Below are positions 45,988 to 55,273 of a stretch of 64,000 bases of DNA, one piece after another (the stretch's first letter is position 1; the number at the start of each line of letters is the position of its first letter). The position numbers and the translations under genes are program-made. Location: contig NZ_JAVRHT010000016.1 in assembly GCF_031846415.1 (NCBI RefSeq), forward strand, positions 1-64,000, read 5' to 3'. The DNA is from Rubrivirga litoralis (GTDB taxonomy: Bacteria; Bacteroidota; Rhodothermia; Rhodothermales; Rubricoccaceae). The notes beneath the pieces were generated by a model, which was given only the letters and a program-made list of their open reading frames with translations, was not told where the DNA came from and did no database searches.

Positions 45988-48882
45988 ATGCCGATCGTCC
46001 TCCGCCCCGCCCTGCTCCTCGTGGTCCTCGCCGTCGCCGGGTGCGCGTCGAGCGGGCCGGCCGCCCCGCCCGCGCCCGATCGGGCGCTGACGGCCGAGCG
46101 GGCAGAGCGCCTGGACGCCGTCCTGGGCGGCCTGCTCAGCCGATGCCGCGCGGGCGGGTGCGCGCTGCCCGTCGGGCGGGGCGTCAAGGTCGACTCCGTC
46201 GTCGTGGCGGGCGGGGCGGTCGAGGTCCGCTTCTCGCGCGACCTGGGCGACGCGCCAGTCCGCCCGGCGACGGCGGCGGCGTTCACGCGCGACGTGGCCG
46301 CGGCGGTCGGGCGCGTGCTGCCGGGCGTGCCGGTCCGCGTGGTCACGCGCGGCGCGGCGCTGGAGGCGCTCGTCCCCAACGCGTACCGCGACTCGCTCAG
46401 CCTCGACCCGTCGCGGTTGTTCGCCCCGCCCGAACCCGCGTACCCGCTCACGCGCCCGGCCGCCCCGCCCGCGGCGCCGACGGCCGGGCTCGCCGGGCGG
46501 CACGTGGCGCTGTGGCCCAGCCACGGGTGGCTGTTCAACCCAGAAACGGACGATTGGGGCTGGCAGCGGGCGCGGCTGTTCACGACCGTCGAGGACCTGC
46601 TCACGGTCCAGCTCGTGACGCAGACGCTCGTGCCCATGCTGGAGCGGGCCGGGGCCGTCGTGCTCCTCCCGCGCGAGCGGGACCCGCAGGCGGCCGAGGT
46701 GGTCGTCGACGACGGCGGCCCGGGCTACGCCGAGACGGGCGCCTGGGCCGATGGCGGGCCGGGCTTCGGCCTGCGCGCGCAGTACGGCGACGGCCAGAAC
46801 CCGTTCGCGCTCGGCACCACGCGCGAGGGGCAGGGCGCGGCCACGTGGACCGCCGACCTCCCCGCGCCGGGCGCCTACGCGGTCCACGTGAGCTACGCGG
46901 GCGGGGCAGACCGTAACCCGGCAGATCGCATGGACGCCGCGCGCTACACGGTCCGCCACGCGGGCGGCGAGAGCGCGGTGCTCGTGAACCAGACGATGGG
47001 CGGGGAGACGTGGGTCTACCTCGGGACGTGGGAGTTCGGCGGCCCGGCCTCGGTCACGCTCACGGGCGACGGCCGGACGGTCTCGGCCGACGCCGTCCGC
47101 TTCGGGGGCGGGGTGGGGGTCGTGGCGCGCGAGGGCCAGACGAGCGGGCGCCCGCGGTGGACCGAGGCGGCCCGCTACTACGAGCAGTATGCCGGCGCCC
47201 CGCCCGCCGTCTACAACGTGACCGGCGAGCCCGACGCCGACTACGTCGACGACTACCGGAGCCGCGGCGAGTGGGTCAACTGGCTCCGCGGCGCGCCCTT
47301 CGGCCCGTCGTTCGCGCCGGACGACCCCGGGCTCGGCATCCCGGTCGACCTCTCGCTCGCGTGGCACACGGACGCCGGGATCGACCGCGACGGGACGGTC
47401 GGGACGCTCCTCATCTACGACTCGCCGGGCATGGACTCGACGGGCACGTTCGCCGACGGGACCTCGCGGCTCGCCAACCGCGACCTCGCCGACCGCCTCC
47501 AGACGACGATCGTCGACGACCTCCGCGCCACGTTCGACCCGGACTGGAACCGGCGCTCGCTGTGGGACCGGAACTACTCCGAGGCCGCGCGGCCGGCCGT
47601 GCCGTCGGCGCTCCTAGAGCTCCTCTCGCACCAGAACTTCCGCGACATGCAGTTCGGGCTGGACCCCCGGTTCCAGGCTGTCGCCGCGCGGGCCGTGTAC
47701 AAGGCCATCGGGCGGTCGCTCGCCGAGCAGCGCGGGCGCCCGTTTGTGGTCCAGCCGCTCCGCCCGACGCACCTCCAGGCGACGTTCGAGGGCGGGGCGG
47801 TCCGCCTCGCGTGGCGCCCCCAGGCCGACCCGCTGGAGCCGACGGCGGCGCCCGACGCCTACCTCGTCCAGACGCGCGACGGCGAGCGCGGGTGGGGCGA
47901 GGGCGCGCTCGTGCGGGCGACCGAGGCGAGCCTCCCCGCCCCGCCCCCCCGCGTCGTGCGGAGCTACCGGGTCGTGGCCGTCAACGCGGGCGGGGCGAGC
48001 GCGCCGTCCGTAGCCCTCGCGGTCGGGCTCGCGCCCGGGGCGGGGCGGCCGGTCCTCGTGGTCGATGCCTTCGACCGCGTCGCCCCGCCCGCGTCGGTCG
48101 CGCTCCCCGACAGCGCCGGGTTCGTTGACGTCGTGGGCGTGCCGGACGGGCGCAGCGTGCTCACGGTCGGCGCGCAGCGCGTGTTCGACCCGGACCTCGC
48201 CTACGAGAGCGACGCGCAGCCGGGCTGGGGCGCGAGCGGGGCGGAGTTGGAGGCGACGGTCATCGCGGGCAACACGCGCGACCACGCGGCGGCGCACGGG
48301 GCCGCGCTCCTCGCCCTCGGCCACTCGTTCGTCTCGGCCACGGACGAGGCCATCGAGAGCGGGGCGGTGGCGCTGGACGACTACGCGGCCGTCGACCTCG
48401 CGCTGGGCCTGGAGCGGCGGACGCCGCACCCCGACTCCGCGCGGGCGCCAGACTTCGAGGCGCTCCCCGCCCCGCTCCGCGACCGCCTCGGCGCCTACCT
48501 CGACGGCGGCGGCGCGCTCGTGGTCTCGGGCGCGCACTGGCTGAGTGACGCGGCGGCCGACCCGGCCTCGGCGGCGTGGGTCCGCCGGTACCTCGGCGTC
48601 GAGGCGGGCGGGGCGGCGCCGGACGCCTACGCGCTCGACGCGGGCGCCGGGCTCGTCCCGTTCGCCGCGTCCTACGGCCCCGACCGCTACGCCGTCCGCG
48701 CGCCCGACGTGGTGCGCGCGGGCGGGGCGGGGCGGCTCGTCGCGCGCTACGCAGACGGGCAGGGCGCGGCGGTCGCGTCGGGGCGGACGGCCTCGTTCGG
48801 GGTCCCGCTGGAGGCCGTGCCCGACGTGGGGCAGCGGGCGGCGCTCCTGGCGGCCGCGCTCGCGGCGGCCGGCATGCGCTGA
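45988..48882 (+). CDS. Lipoprotein with amidase_3-like fold and golvesin C-terminal-like domain
   Basis: The 964-residue protein has a lipoprotein signal (LAVAGC). The region of 160-560 is a split N-acetylmuramoyl-L-alanine amidase-like fold with zinc-ligand candidates in WPSHGW and LAWHTDAG and the late ALLELLSHQNFRDM. Inserted in it is a golvesin C-terminal-like beta-sandwich (VVDDGGPGYAETGAW ... WVYLGTWEF). A fibronectin III-like segment and a Rossmann-like C-terminal domain follow. Relatives in Bacteroidota are often labelled xanthan lyase or amidase. A role in cell-wall or glycan processing at the outer membrane is likely; the substrate is uncertain. Confidence 0.82.
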   Translation: MPIVLRPALLLVVLAVAGCASSGPAAPPAPDRALTAERAERLDAVLGGLLSRCRAGGCALPVGRGVKVDSVVVAGGAVEVRFSRDLGDAPVRPATAAAFTRDVAAAVGRVLPGVPVRVVTRGAALEALVPNAYRDSLSLDPSRLFAPPEPAYPLTRPAAPPAAPTAGLAGRHVALWPSHGWLFNPETDDWGWQRARLFTTVEDLLTVQLVTQTLVPMLERAGAVVLLPRERDPQAAEVVVDDGGPGYAETGAWADGGPGFGLRAQYGDGQNPFALGTTREGQGAATWTADLPAPGAYAVHVSYAGGADRNPADRMDAARYTVRHAGGESAVLVNQTMGGETWVYLGTWEFGGPASVTLTGDGRTVSADAVRFGGGVGVVAREGQTSGRPRWTEAARYYEQYAGAPPAVYNVTGEPDADYVDDYRSRGEWVNWLRGAPFGPSFAPDDPGLGIPVDLSLAWHTDAGIDRDGTVGTLLIYDSPGMDSTGTFADGTSRLANRDLADRLQTTIVDDLRATFDPDWNRRSLWDRNYSEAARPAVPSALLELLSHQNFRDMQFGLDPRFQAVAARAVYKAIGRSLAEQRGRPFVVQPLRPTHLQATFEGGAVRLAWRPQADPLEPTAAPDAYLVQTRDGERGWGEGALVRATEASLPAPPPRVVRSYRVVAVNAGGASAPSVALAVGLAPGAGRPVLVVDAFDRVAPPASVALPDSAGFVDVVGVPDGRSVLTVGAQRVFDPDLAYESDAQPGWGASGAELEATVIAGNTRDHAAAHGAALLALGHSFVSATDEAIESGAVALDDYAAVDLALGLERRTPHPDSARAPDFEALPAPLRDRLGAYLDGGGALVVSGAHWLSDAAADPASAAWVRRYLGVEAGGAAPDAYALDAGAGLVPFAASYGPDRYAVRAPDVVRAGGAGRLVARYADGQGAAVASGRTASFGVPLEAVPDVGQRAALLAAALAAAGMR

Positions 48883-49001
48883 ACCGCCCCGCCCTGGGGA
48901 GGCCGCCCCGCCCGCGGCAGCGAGGGCGGGGCGGAGGCTTTTCGTGCACCGCGAATCGCCCGCCCCGCCCGTTCCGCCCGCCCCGCCCAACGAGCCGGCG
49001 T

Positions 49002-49871
49002 CTACGGGCGAGGCTCCCGCGTCGCCCGCACCCGGTCCAGGAACGCCTGGTAGACGCGGGCGAACTCCGGCTGCTGCTGGACGTCGCCGTGGCCGGCCCC
49101 TGCGATGACCGCGAGCGTTTTTCGGCTGGCCGGGAGCGGGGAGGCCTCGTAGAGCCGGCGTGAGAGCACGGGCGGCGTCGTGGCGTCCTCGTCGCCGGCC
49201 AGGAGGAGCAGGGGCTCCCCAATCCGTTCGACCTCCGCCCGGTTGTCCACGATCCGAAGCGGGCCGTCGACCTGGACCGTGACGAACGGCCTGTACAGGC
49301 TCGGGATGCGCACGCTGGCCCACTCCTCGGGCGTCGTCGCGGAGCTCTCCAGCACGACCCCGGCCGCCGGGCGGTTCGCCCCAACGTGGCCCGCGAGGAA
49401 GCTCCCCAGCGAGAAGCCGTGGGCGACGAGGCTCCCCAGGTCCGGCAGCGCGGCGGCGTGGTCGAACACGTCGAGGGCGTCGGACTGCAACAGGCTTACG
49501 GTCGGTGTGCCGTCGCTCCACCCGTACCCCCGGTGGTCGATGAGGAGCAGGTTGATGCCGAGGGGGAGGAGCGCCTGCGCCGTTCCGAGCCCCGAGCTTT
49601 CGACCGTGAACTCGTTGCCGCCGAAGTAGAGCACCGTGAGGTCCGCCCCGGGCTGGCGGAGGAGCGCGCCGTAGAGGATCGTCCCGTCCGCCGCCTTGAT
49701 CCGCTGCTCCTCGTAGGCGACGCCCGGAAACGCAGCAGCGACGGCACCGGGGACGACTTCGGGAGAGGACTCGGCGCGCCGGGGATGGATCAGCCCGTGC
49801 TCCGTGATGTCGATGGAGGAGCACCCCGACGCCGAAACCAGCAAGGCCGCAAGACAAAAGGCTCTGGACAT
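49002..49871 (-). CDS. Lipoprotein alpha/beta hydrolase
   Basis: The protein has 289 residues with a lipoprotein signal (MSRAFCLAALLVSASGC). The alpha/beta-hydrolase fold shows the oxyanion segment YFGGNEF, LIDHRGYGWSDG, the nucleophile elbow HGFSLGS, the acid in GDEDATTPP and the histidine in GAGHGD, so a serine esterase/peptidase activity is expected. Members of this ABHD13/FrsA-like group are common and of unknown substrate. Codon choice is slightly less GC-rich than its neighbours. The ATG at 49871 is chosen because the signal peptide begins there. Confidence 0.85.
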   Translation of the reverse strand: MSRAFCLAALLVSASGCSSIDITEHGLIHPRRAESSPEVVPGAVAAAFPGVAYEEQRIKAADGTILYGALLRQPGADLTVLYFGGNEFTVESSGLGTAQALLPLGINLLLIDHRGYGWSDGTPTVSLLQSDALDVFDHAAALPDLGSLVAHGFSLGSFLAGHVGANRPAAGVVLESSATTPEEWASVRIPSLYRPFVTVQVDGPLRIVDNRAEVERIGEPLLLLAGDEDATTPPVLSRRLYEASPLPASRKTLAVIAGAGHGDVQQQPEFARVYQAFLDRVRATREPRP

Positions 49872-50181
49872 CGGGGATCCATGGAGTGTGGCGCGACGGT
49901 CGAGAGTCCACGCGAAGCGTGGTGTGCCGGCAGCACAGGTTACGCGAGACCTCGTCTCAACCCACTGCGTCCCAAGTGAATCGCTCCTCTCGTCTCCTTC
50001 AGCGGGCGGGGTGGCGGGCCGTGCCGGAGCACCCGCCCCGCCCGCACTCTCCGCCGCCGCTGAGGTTCGGGCGGGGCGGTACCCGTCCGGCACCAGGGCC
50101 AAAAAAAGAGGCGCGCCCGGTCGTCGGGCGCGCCTCGAAACGCGGCGGGCGGAGCAGGCTCCGCGGGTGGGGCGGCGCCCG
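49872..50181. other. Intergenic with terminator and repeat remnants
   Basis: No gene is visible. It has a strong intrinsic terminator for the minus-strand zinc-ribbon gene (50101-50136), a partial REP-like inverted repeat (CCACGCGAAGCGTGG at about 49909-49923) and motif copies near 50007-50090. Confidence 0.5.
50101..50136 (-). terminator. Intrinsic terminator, 12-bp stem and T7
   Basis: GAGGCGCGCCCG (50108-50119) and CGGGCGCGCCTC (50125-50136) are perfect complements with a 5-nt loop, and seven A at 50101-50107 give a T7 run on the minus strand. It ends transcription of the gene at 50182-50556. It is the only classical hairpin plus T-tract I found in the window. Confidence 0.85.
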
Positions 50182-50556
50182 CTAGTTCGTGCAGATCGAC
50201 CGGAGCACCTTGCGGCGCTCGTCGAGCGTGTCGCGCCAGCGGTGCTCGGCGACCTCGTCGTCGCCAAGGAAGTAGGCCCAGTGCTCGACGGTGTCCTCGG
50301 TGAGGAGGACCGGCGTGCTCATGTGGGCCGTCCGCTTGAGGAGCGGCTGGAGGCCCATTTGGTGGACGAACGTGATCTTGCAGTCGCCGTCCTCGACGCG
50401 GCGGACGGTGAGCCAGTTGTCGCCGCAGACGTGGCAGGTGAAAAAGCGCGCTTCCTGGTCGTCGACGAGCGCTTCGAAATCATCGGTCTCGTCGGGCTCG
50501 AGGTCCATCGGGAGCATCGAGAGCGAGCCGCAGGCCTTGCACTGGAGGCGGTCCAT
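50182..50556 (-). CDS. Conserved-looking zinc-ribbon protein of unknown function
   Basis: The 124-residue protein has two cysteine pairs, CKACG near the N-terminus and CHVCG at about residue 40, making a treble-clef or zinc-ribbon head, followed by an alpha/beta tail (LTEDTVEHWAYFLGDDEVAEHRWRDTLDERRKVLRSIC). I do not recognise a named family. It has its own terminator and no same-strand neighbour, so it is a monocistronic gene. A role in binding nucleic acid or protein is possible but not shown. Confidence 0.75.
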   Translation of the reverse strand: MDRLQCKACGSLSMLPMDLEPDETDDFEALVDDQEARFFTCHVCGDNWLTVRRVEDGDCKITFVHQMGLQPLLKRTAHMSTPVLLTEDTVEHWAYFLGDDEVAEHRWRDTLDERRKVLRSICTN

Positions 50557-50652
50557 TCGGTGTTCGGGGTGGGTGTCGGGAGGATAACGGGCGGGGCGGG
50601 ATCGCCGCGCCCCGGCGCGCCGTCTTCACCCCCGCTCCCCCCCGCCCCGCCC

Positions 50653-51432
50653 GTGCCCCGCGACGCGCCCGACGCCCCCTACCTCTCGACGCACCTGGCC
50701 GCCCCGCCCGACGGCGACGGCGGTGTCGTCGGCCGCTCGCTGACGGTCGCGTCCTACAACGTCCACCGCTGGGCCGGCGTCCGCGGCGGCAAGGCGTACC
50801 GGCCCGAGCGGGCGTCGGCGGTCATCGAGGAGATCGACGCCGACGTCCTCGCGCTCCAGGAGGTGCTCCGGCCCTCGGACCGCGACGACGACCCGATCAC
50901 GGACGTGGCCGAGGCGCTGGGCTACCACCTCGCGTTCGTCGTCACGCGCCAGCACAAGCGCGGCGAGCTGGGCAACGCCGTCCTTTCGCGGTGGCCGCTC
51001 GCGGGCGCGCTCGCGATCGACCTCTCGTTCGGGCGGCTCGAACGGCGCGCGGCCCTCGCCGTCCGCCTGCGGAGCGAGGTCGGGCTGGTGACGGTCGCCG
51101 CGACGCACCTCGCGCTCGTCGACCGGACGCGGGCGCGGCAGGTCCGGGCGCTCCTCGAACACCCGCAGATCGCGAGCGGACCGGCGGTCCTCCTCGGCGA
51201 CATGAACGCGTGGCGGCCGACGCGGGCGTCACGCGCCCTCGCCGAGGCCTTCGAGGCCCGGCACCACAACCGAGACTGGCCGGCGTCGTATCCGTCGGTC
51301 CGCCCCGTGCTGGCCCTCGACCGTCTCTACGCCCGCGGCGCGACGGTCGTCTCGCTGAAGACGCACGCGACCGAGGCCGCGCGGAAGGGCTCGGACCACC
51401 TCCCCATCGTGGCCCGCCTGCGGCTGGAGTAG
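50653..51432 (+). CDS. Endonuclease/exonuclease/phosphatase family protein
   Basis: The protein has 259 residues from a GTG at 50653, directly after CCGCCCCGCCC. The EEP metal-dependent fold is shown by SYNVHRW, LALQEVL, ATHLALVDRTRARQ, LLGDMNAW and the terminal SDHLPIVARL. Such enzymes cleave phosphodiesters in DNA, RNA or lipids; the substrate cannot be assigned. There is no signal peptide. It is transcribed divergently from the zinc-ribbon gene. Confidence 0.87.
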   Translation: MPRDAPDAPYLSTHLAAPPDGDGGVVGRSLTVASYNVHRWAGVRGGKAYRPERASAVIEEIDADVLALQEVLRPSDRDDDPITDVAEALGYHLAFVVTRQHKRGELGNAVLSRWPLAGALAIDLSFGRLERRAALAVRLRSEVGLVTVAATHLALVDRTRARQVRALLEHPQIASGPAVLLGDMNAWRPTRASRALAEAFEARHHNRDWPASYPSVRPVLALDRLYARGATVVSLKTHATEAARKGSDHLPIVARLRLE

Positions 51433-51492
51433 ACCGTGGATCAGTAGAATCAGTGGAGGATCAGTGGGTCCGTAGGGCGGGGCACGCATCTT

Positions 51493-52482
51493 TTGAACGA
51501 CGCGCCACCCCGCCCTCACTCGCTGCTGGCGGGGCGGCCACACACCAACTCACCGATCTACCGGCTCCCCGTCCTGCTCCTCGTGCTCGCCGCCCCGCTC
51601 GGCCCGGGCGGGGCGGCCCAGGAGGCGCCCCGCCCCGCCCCGCCCGCGCCGACATGGACCGAACGCGTGGCCGCGCTGGAGACGCCGGCCGTCCGCCGCC
51701 GGATCGCGGCGGTCAACGTGGGCGGCACGGCGGCGCTCGTGCTGGGGCGGGGCGTGCTCGAAGGCGGCGTCCGCGACGCCGGCGACGGCGCCGAGGCGCT
51801 CGCGTGGGGCGCCGCGGCCGGCGCCGCGTTCTACGGCGCCAAGGTGGCCGCCGGACGCGGCCGCCCCGCCCTGGGCTACGGCGTGGCTATCCTGGCGGCG
51901 TCCGTCGCCGAGAACGCCGCCGGGCGGGCCGGGCCGTTCAGCCACCTCCGCGTGCCGCTCGGGCCGATCGACCTCCGCCTCCGCACGCCGTTCGCGCGGG
52001 CGGGGCGGCGCTCGGGCGTCCGGGGCGGGGTGGAGGACGTGGCGTTCGAGCTGGACCCGCTCGCGCTCGTCGCGTCGGTCGCCGTCCCGCTCTCGGGCGG
52101 GCGCCCGCGGCTGCGGCGCGGCGTGCCCGTGTGGGAGCTCGACGACCTGGGCGGCCGGCCCGGCTACACGCGCCGCGGCCGGACGATGGGGCGGACCGTC
52201 CTCGTCGAGGCCGACGCCGCGCCCCTCGTCCTCGCCCACGAGACCATCCACCGCATCCAGGGCATGCAGACGGCGGCCGTCACGCCGTTCGGGACGCTGG
52301 GCGCCATCGTGCCGGGCGCCCGCGCGACCGCCGCGGGCGGGGCGGTCGCCGCCGACGTCCGCGCCGAGTGGTTCTACGGCGTCCAGGTGGCCCTGTGGCT
52401 GAGCCTCGCCGACTACCTTGACCGCTGGCCCGAGGTCGAGGCTCGCGCCCTGGACGAGCCGCCGAGGGAGAGCGGACCGTGA
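51493..52482 (+). CDS. Membrane protein of unknown function
   Basis: The 329-residue frame has only a TTG candidate start, so the true start is uncertain. A signal-like helix (RLPVLLLVLAAPLG) is followed by motif-derived Pro/Ala sequence, then three or more hydrophobic stretches (residues 70-145) and a region with AHETIHRIQGMQ (HExxH) near 255, which could be a metal site. WLSLADYLDRWPE near the end is similar in tone to bacterial outer-membrane-associated proteins, but I do not recognise a family. Confidence 0.6.
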   Translation: MNDAPPRPHSLLAGRPHTNSPIYRLPVLLLVLAAPLGPGGAAQEAPRPAPPAPTWTERVAALETPAVRRRIAAVNVGGTAALVLGRGVLEGGVRDAGDGAEALAWGAAAGAAFYGAKVAAGRGRPALGYGVAILAASVAENAAGRAGPFSHLRVPLGPIDLRLRTPFARAGRRSGVRGGVEDVAFELDPLALVASVAVPLSGGRPRLRRGVPVWELDDLGGRPGYTRRGRTMGRTVLVEADAAPLVLAHETIHRIQGMQTAAVTPFGTLGAIVPGARATAAGGAVAADVRAEWFYGVQVALWLSLADYLDRWPEVEARALDEPPRESGP

Positions 52483-52507
52483 GGCGCGACGGCCCCACCC
52501 CGCCCCC

Positions 52508-53521
52508 TCACCCCGCCCCGCCCACGATCTGCTCGTAAACCGCGAGGTACTCGCGAGCCATCCGCTCGCGCGAGAACCGGGTCTCCGCCCCCTCCCGGAT
52601 GGCCGCCCGGTCGAGGGCGACCACCTCGGGCAGCCGCTCGACGGCCTCGTCCACGCCCGCGACGAGCGCCCCGTCGACGCCGTCGCGGACGAGCTCGGGC
52701 ATCGACCCGCGCGGGCGCGCCACGACCGGCGTCCCGCACGCGAACGCCTCGACCACGCTCAGCCCGAACGGCTCGTCGAAGTGGATGAGGTGCAGGAGCG
52801 CCGCCGCCCCGCCCAGGAGCCGGTCGCGCTCCGCTGGCCCCACGCTCCCCACGTACTCGACCCGCTCGCCCAGGTGCGGCTCGACGGCCTCGCGGAAGTA
52901 GCCCTCGTCCTGCACGATGCCGGCCAGGACCAGGCGCCGCCCCGCCCGCCGCGCGACCTCGATGGCGTCGGCCGCGCCCTTGTCGGGGTGGATGCGGCCG
53001 AAAAAGAGGAGGTAATCGTCCGCGTCCGTGCGCGGCGTGAACGCCTCCAGGTCGATCCCGTGCCACACCGTCGCGGCGTACGGGAGGGCGGGGTGGCGGT
53101 CGGCGTCCGAGATCGAGACGTAGCGTGTGCGGTCGGCGTAGGCGCGGTAGGCCGGGAGGATCCGTTCGGACGAGAACCCGTGGATCGTCGTCACGACGGG
53201 CGTGTCGACCAGGCCGGCGTAGGTGAGCGGCCGGAAGTCGAAGTGGTTGTGGACGACGTCGAACCGCCCCGCCCGCTCCATCGCGTAGCCGATGTGGAGC
53301 GCGCTCCACACGCCGGCGTCGATGTCGGGGTCCTCCTCGTACGGGCGCGGGCACACGCCGTCGAGCGTCGCCCGCGTCTCGCTGTCGAGCGTGGCGAAGA
53401 GCGTCACGTCGACGCCGAGGTCGACCAGCCCTTCGGCGAGTAGGCTCACGACGCGCTCCCACGGGCCGTAGTGGCGGGGCGGCACGCGCCAGGCGATCGG
53501 GGCGAGAAGGGCGACGTTCAT
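52508..53521 (-). CDS. GT4-family glycosyltransferase
   Basis: The 337-residue protein begins MNVALLAPIAWRVPPRHYGPWE, the N-terminal sugar-transferase loop. The second Rossmann domain has FFGRIHPDKGA and the EX7E motif in DEPFGLSVVEAFACGTPVV, typical of retaining GT-B GT4 enzymes. It probably uses a nucleotide sugar to build a glycan, glycolipid or compatible solute. It lies downstream of a GH13 enzyme on the same strand (84 bp apart, with a motif hairpin between), which suggests a shared glucoside theme. Confidence 0.9.
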   Translation of the reverse strand: MNVALLAPIAWRVPPRHYGPWERVVSLLAEGLVDLGVDVTLFATLDSETRATLDGVCPRPYEEDPDIDAGVWSALHIGYAMERAGRFDVVHNHFDFRPLTYAGLVDTPVVTTIHGFSSERILPAYRAYADRTRYVSISDADRHPALPYAATVWHGIDLEAFTPRTDADDYLLFFGRIHPDKGAADAIEVARRAGRRLVLAGIVQDEGYFREAVEPHLGERVEYVGSVGPAERDRLLGGAAALLHLIHFDEPFGLSVVEAFACGTPVVARPRGSMPELVRDGVDGALVAGVDEAVERLPEVVALDRAAIREGAETRFSRERMAREYLAVYEQIVGGAG

Positions 53522-53563
53522 GGGGCAAGAAGGACGAGGGAAGAGGCAAGGGGGGCGAGTTCT

Positions 53564-53604
53564 CCACCCCGCCCCGCCCGCTTCGTCTGGGCGGGGCGGG
53601 GCGG
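53564..53604. terminator. 16-bp motif hairpin after the GH13 gene
   Basis: CCACCCCGCCCCGCCC (53564-53579) and GGGCGGGGCGGGGCGG (53589-53604) pair with a single mismatch around a 9-nt loop, two bases from the GH13 stop codon. No T-tract is present. Confidence 0.45.
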
Positions 53605-53605
53605 C

Positions 53606-55273
53606 CTACGCCGACGGCACGAGCACGGCCCCCTCCCACGGGGCCAGCGCCAGCGTCGGCCCCACGTCGGCCGGCTCGGCGTGGTGCGTCGAGACCGCGC
53701 GGCGCCACCCCGCCCCGACCTCGACCGTCCGCCCCGCCCTGCTCAGGCACAGGACGGCGAGCGCGCGGTCATCGCCGGCGCGACGCTCCCAGGCGAACAC
53801 GTCGGCGGGCACGCCGTCCAGCACGCGGACGCTCCCGGCGTGGAGGGCGGGGCGGGCACGGCGCAGCGCGAGGAGCCGACGGTACAGGCTCAGCATGGAG
53901 TCAGGGTCGCTCGCCTCGGCCTCGACGTTGATCGCCTCGTGCCCGTCGTGGAGCGGGAGCCACAGCGCCTCGGGCGGGGCGGACGAGAAGCCGGCGCTCG
54001 GGGTCCCGTCCCACGCCATCGGCGTGCGGCCGGCGTCGCGGCCCAGCCCGGCGATCCCCGTGCGGAGCGCGGCCGGGTCGCGGATGCGGTCGGGCGGGAC
54101 GTTGACGTCGGGCGTCCCGATCTCGTCGCCGGCGTAGAGCGTCGGCGTGCCGCGGAGGGCGAGGAGGAGCACGGCGGCCTGACGCGCCTTCTCCGGCCCG
54201 AGCCGCCCCACCAGGCGCCGCTCGTCGTGGCTCCCGAGCACATAGCTCGGCCAGCCCCACGCGGGCACGGCCGCCTCGACGGCCTCGACGTGGGCGCGGA
54301 GCGCCGGCGCCGTCCACGCCGTCCCGAGGAGGCCGAAGTTGAGGGGCAGGTGGAGCGCCGCCCCGCCCGAGTCGGCTCCGCCCCGTTCCGCCCCGCCCGA
54401 GGCCAACCCGCCCTCGTCGGTCCCGAAGTAGGACGCCCAGGCGTCGAGGTCGTGAGCGAGGAACGTCTCGCCGAGCAGGACGCGCTCGCGGCCCGGCTCG
54501 TGCCCGTCGACGAGCGCGCGGACCTCGCGGTACAGGTCGATGGCGTCGGGCTGGTCGCGGTCGTGGACGTGCCGCTGCCGGTCGTACGGCGCCGTCGGCT
54601 TGTGCCCGCCGCTCGGGGCGGGGTGGGGCGGGTTGTCGCGGAACGCCGGGTCCTTCAGCACGTGGTTGGCCACGTCGACGCGGAACCCGTCGACGCCGCG
54701 GTCGAGCCAGAACCGGAGCACGTCGAACATCGCCGCGCGGAGGGCGGGGTGGCGCCAGTCGAGGTCGGGCTGCTCGGGGAGGAACGAGTGGAGGTAGTAC
54801 TGGCCCGTCCGCTCGTCGAGCGTCCACGCCGGGCCGCCGAACGCGCTCAGCCAGTTGTTCGGCGGCGAGCCGTCGGGTCGCGGGTCGCGCCAGACGTACC
54901 AGTCGCGCGTCGCGCTCTCCCGCCCCGCCCGGCTCTCCACGAACCACGGGTGCTCGCTCGACGTGTGGTTGGGGATCCAGTCGACGACCACGCGGAGGTC
55001 TCGGGCGTGGGCCGCGGCGACGAGACGGTCGAACGCCGCGAGGTCGCCGAACAGCGGGTCCACGTCGCAGTAGTCGGCCACGTCGTACCCGAAGTCGGCG
55101 CCGGGCGACGGGTAGAACGGGCCGATCCAGACGGCGTCGACGCCCAGCCACGCGAGGTAGTCGAGCCGCGCCGTGACGCCGTCGAGGTCGCCCACGCCGT
55201 CGCCGTCGGTGTCCTGGAAGGAGCGGGGGTAGACGTGGTAGATCACGCCGGTCTGCCACCAAAGGCGGGGCAT
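53606..55273 (-). CDS. GH13 alpha-glucosidase/alpha-amylase family enzyme
   Basis: With the ATG at 55273 (MPRLWWQTGVIYHVYPRSF) the protein has 555 residues. The (beta/alpha)8 barrel motifs are present: DWIPNHTSSEHPWF (region I), DGFRVDVANHVLK with the nucleophile Asp (II), LLGETF with the acid/base Glu (III) and GSHDERR with the transition-state Asp (IV). The sequence is closest in style to oligo-1,6-glucosidase/alpha-glucosidase. There is no signal peptide, so it is a cytosolic alpha-glucoside hydrolase or transglucosidase. An insert near residue 300 is built of motif copies (GGADSGGA). The upstream leader is C/T-rich. Confidence 0.92.
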   Translation of the reverse strand: MPRLWWQTGVIYHVYPRSFQDTDGDGVGDLDGVTARLDYLAWLGVDAVWIGPFYPSPGADFGYDVADYCDVDPLFGDLAAFDRLVAAAHARDLRVVVDWIPNHTSSEHPWFVESRAGRESATRDWYVWRDPRPDGSPPNNWLSAFGGPAWTLDERTGQYYLHSFLPEQPDLDWRHPALRAAMFDVLRFWLDRGVDGFRVDVANHVLKDPAFRDNPPHPAPSGGHKPTAPYDRQRHVHDRDQPDAIDLYREVRALVDGHEPGRERVLLGETFLAHDLDAWASYFGTDEGGLASGGAERGGADSGGAALHLPLNFGLLGTAWTAPALRAHVEAVEAAVPAWGWPSYVLGSHDERRLVGRLGPEKARQAAVLLLALRGTPTLYAGDEIGTPDVNVPPDRIRDPAALRTGIAGLGRDAGRTPMAWDGTPSAGFSSAPPEALWLPLHDGHEAINVEAEASDPDSMLSLYRRLLALRRARPALHAGSVRVLDGVPADVFAWERRAGDDRALAVLCLSRAGRTVEVGAGWRRAVSTHHAEPADVGPTLALAPWEGAVLVPSA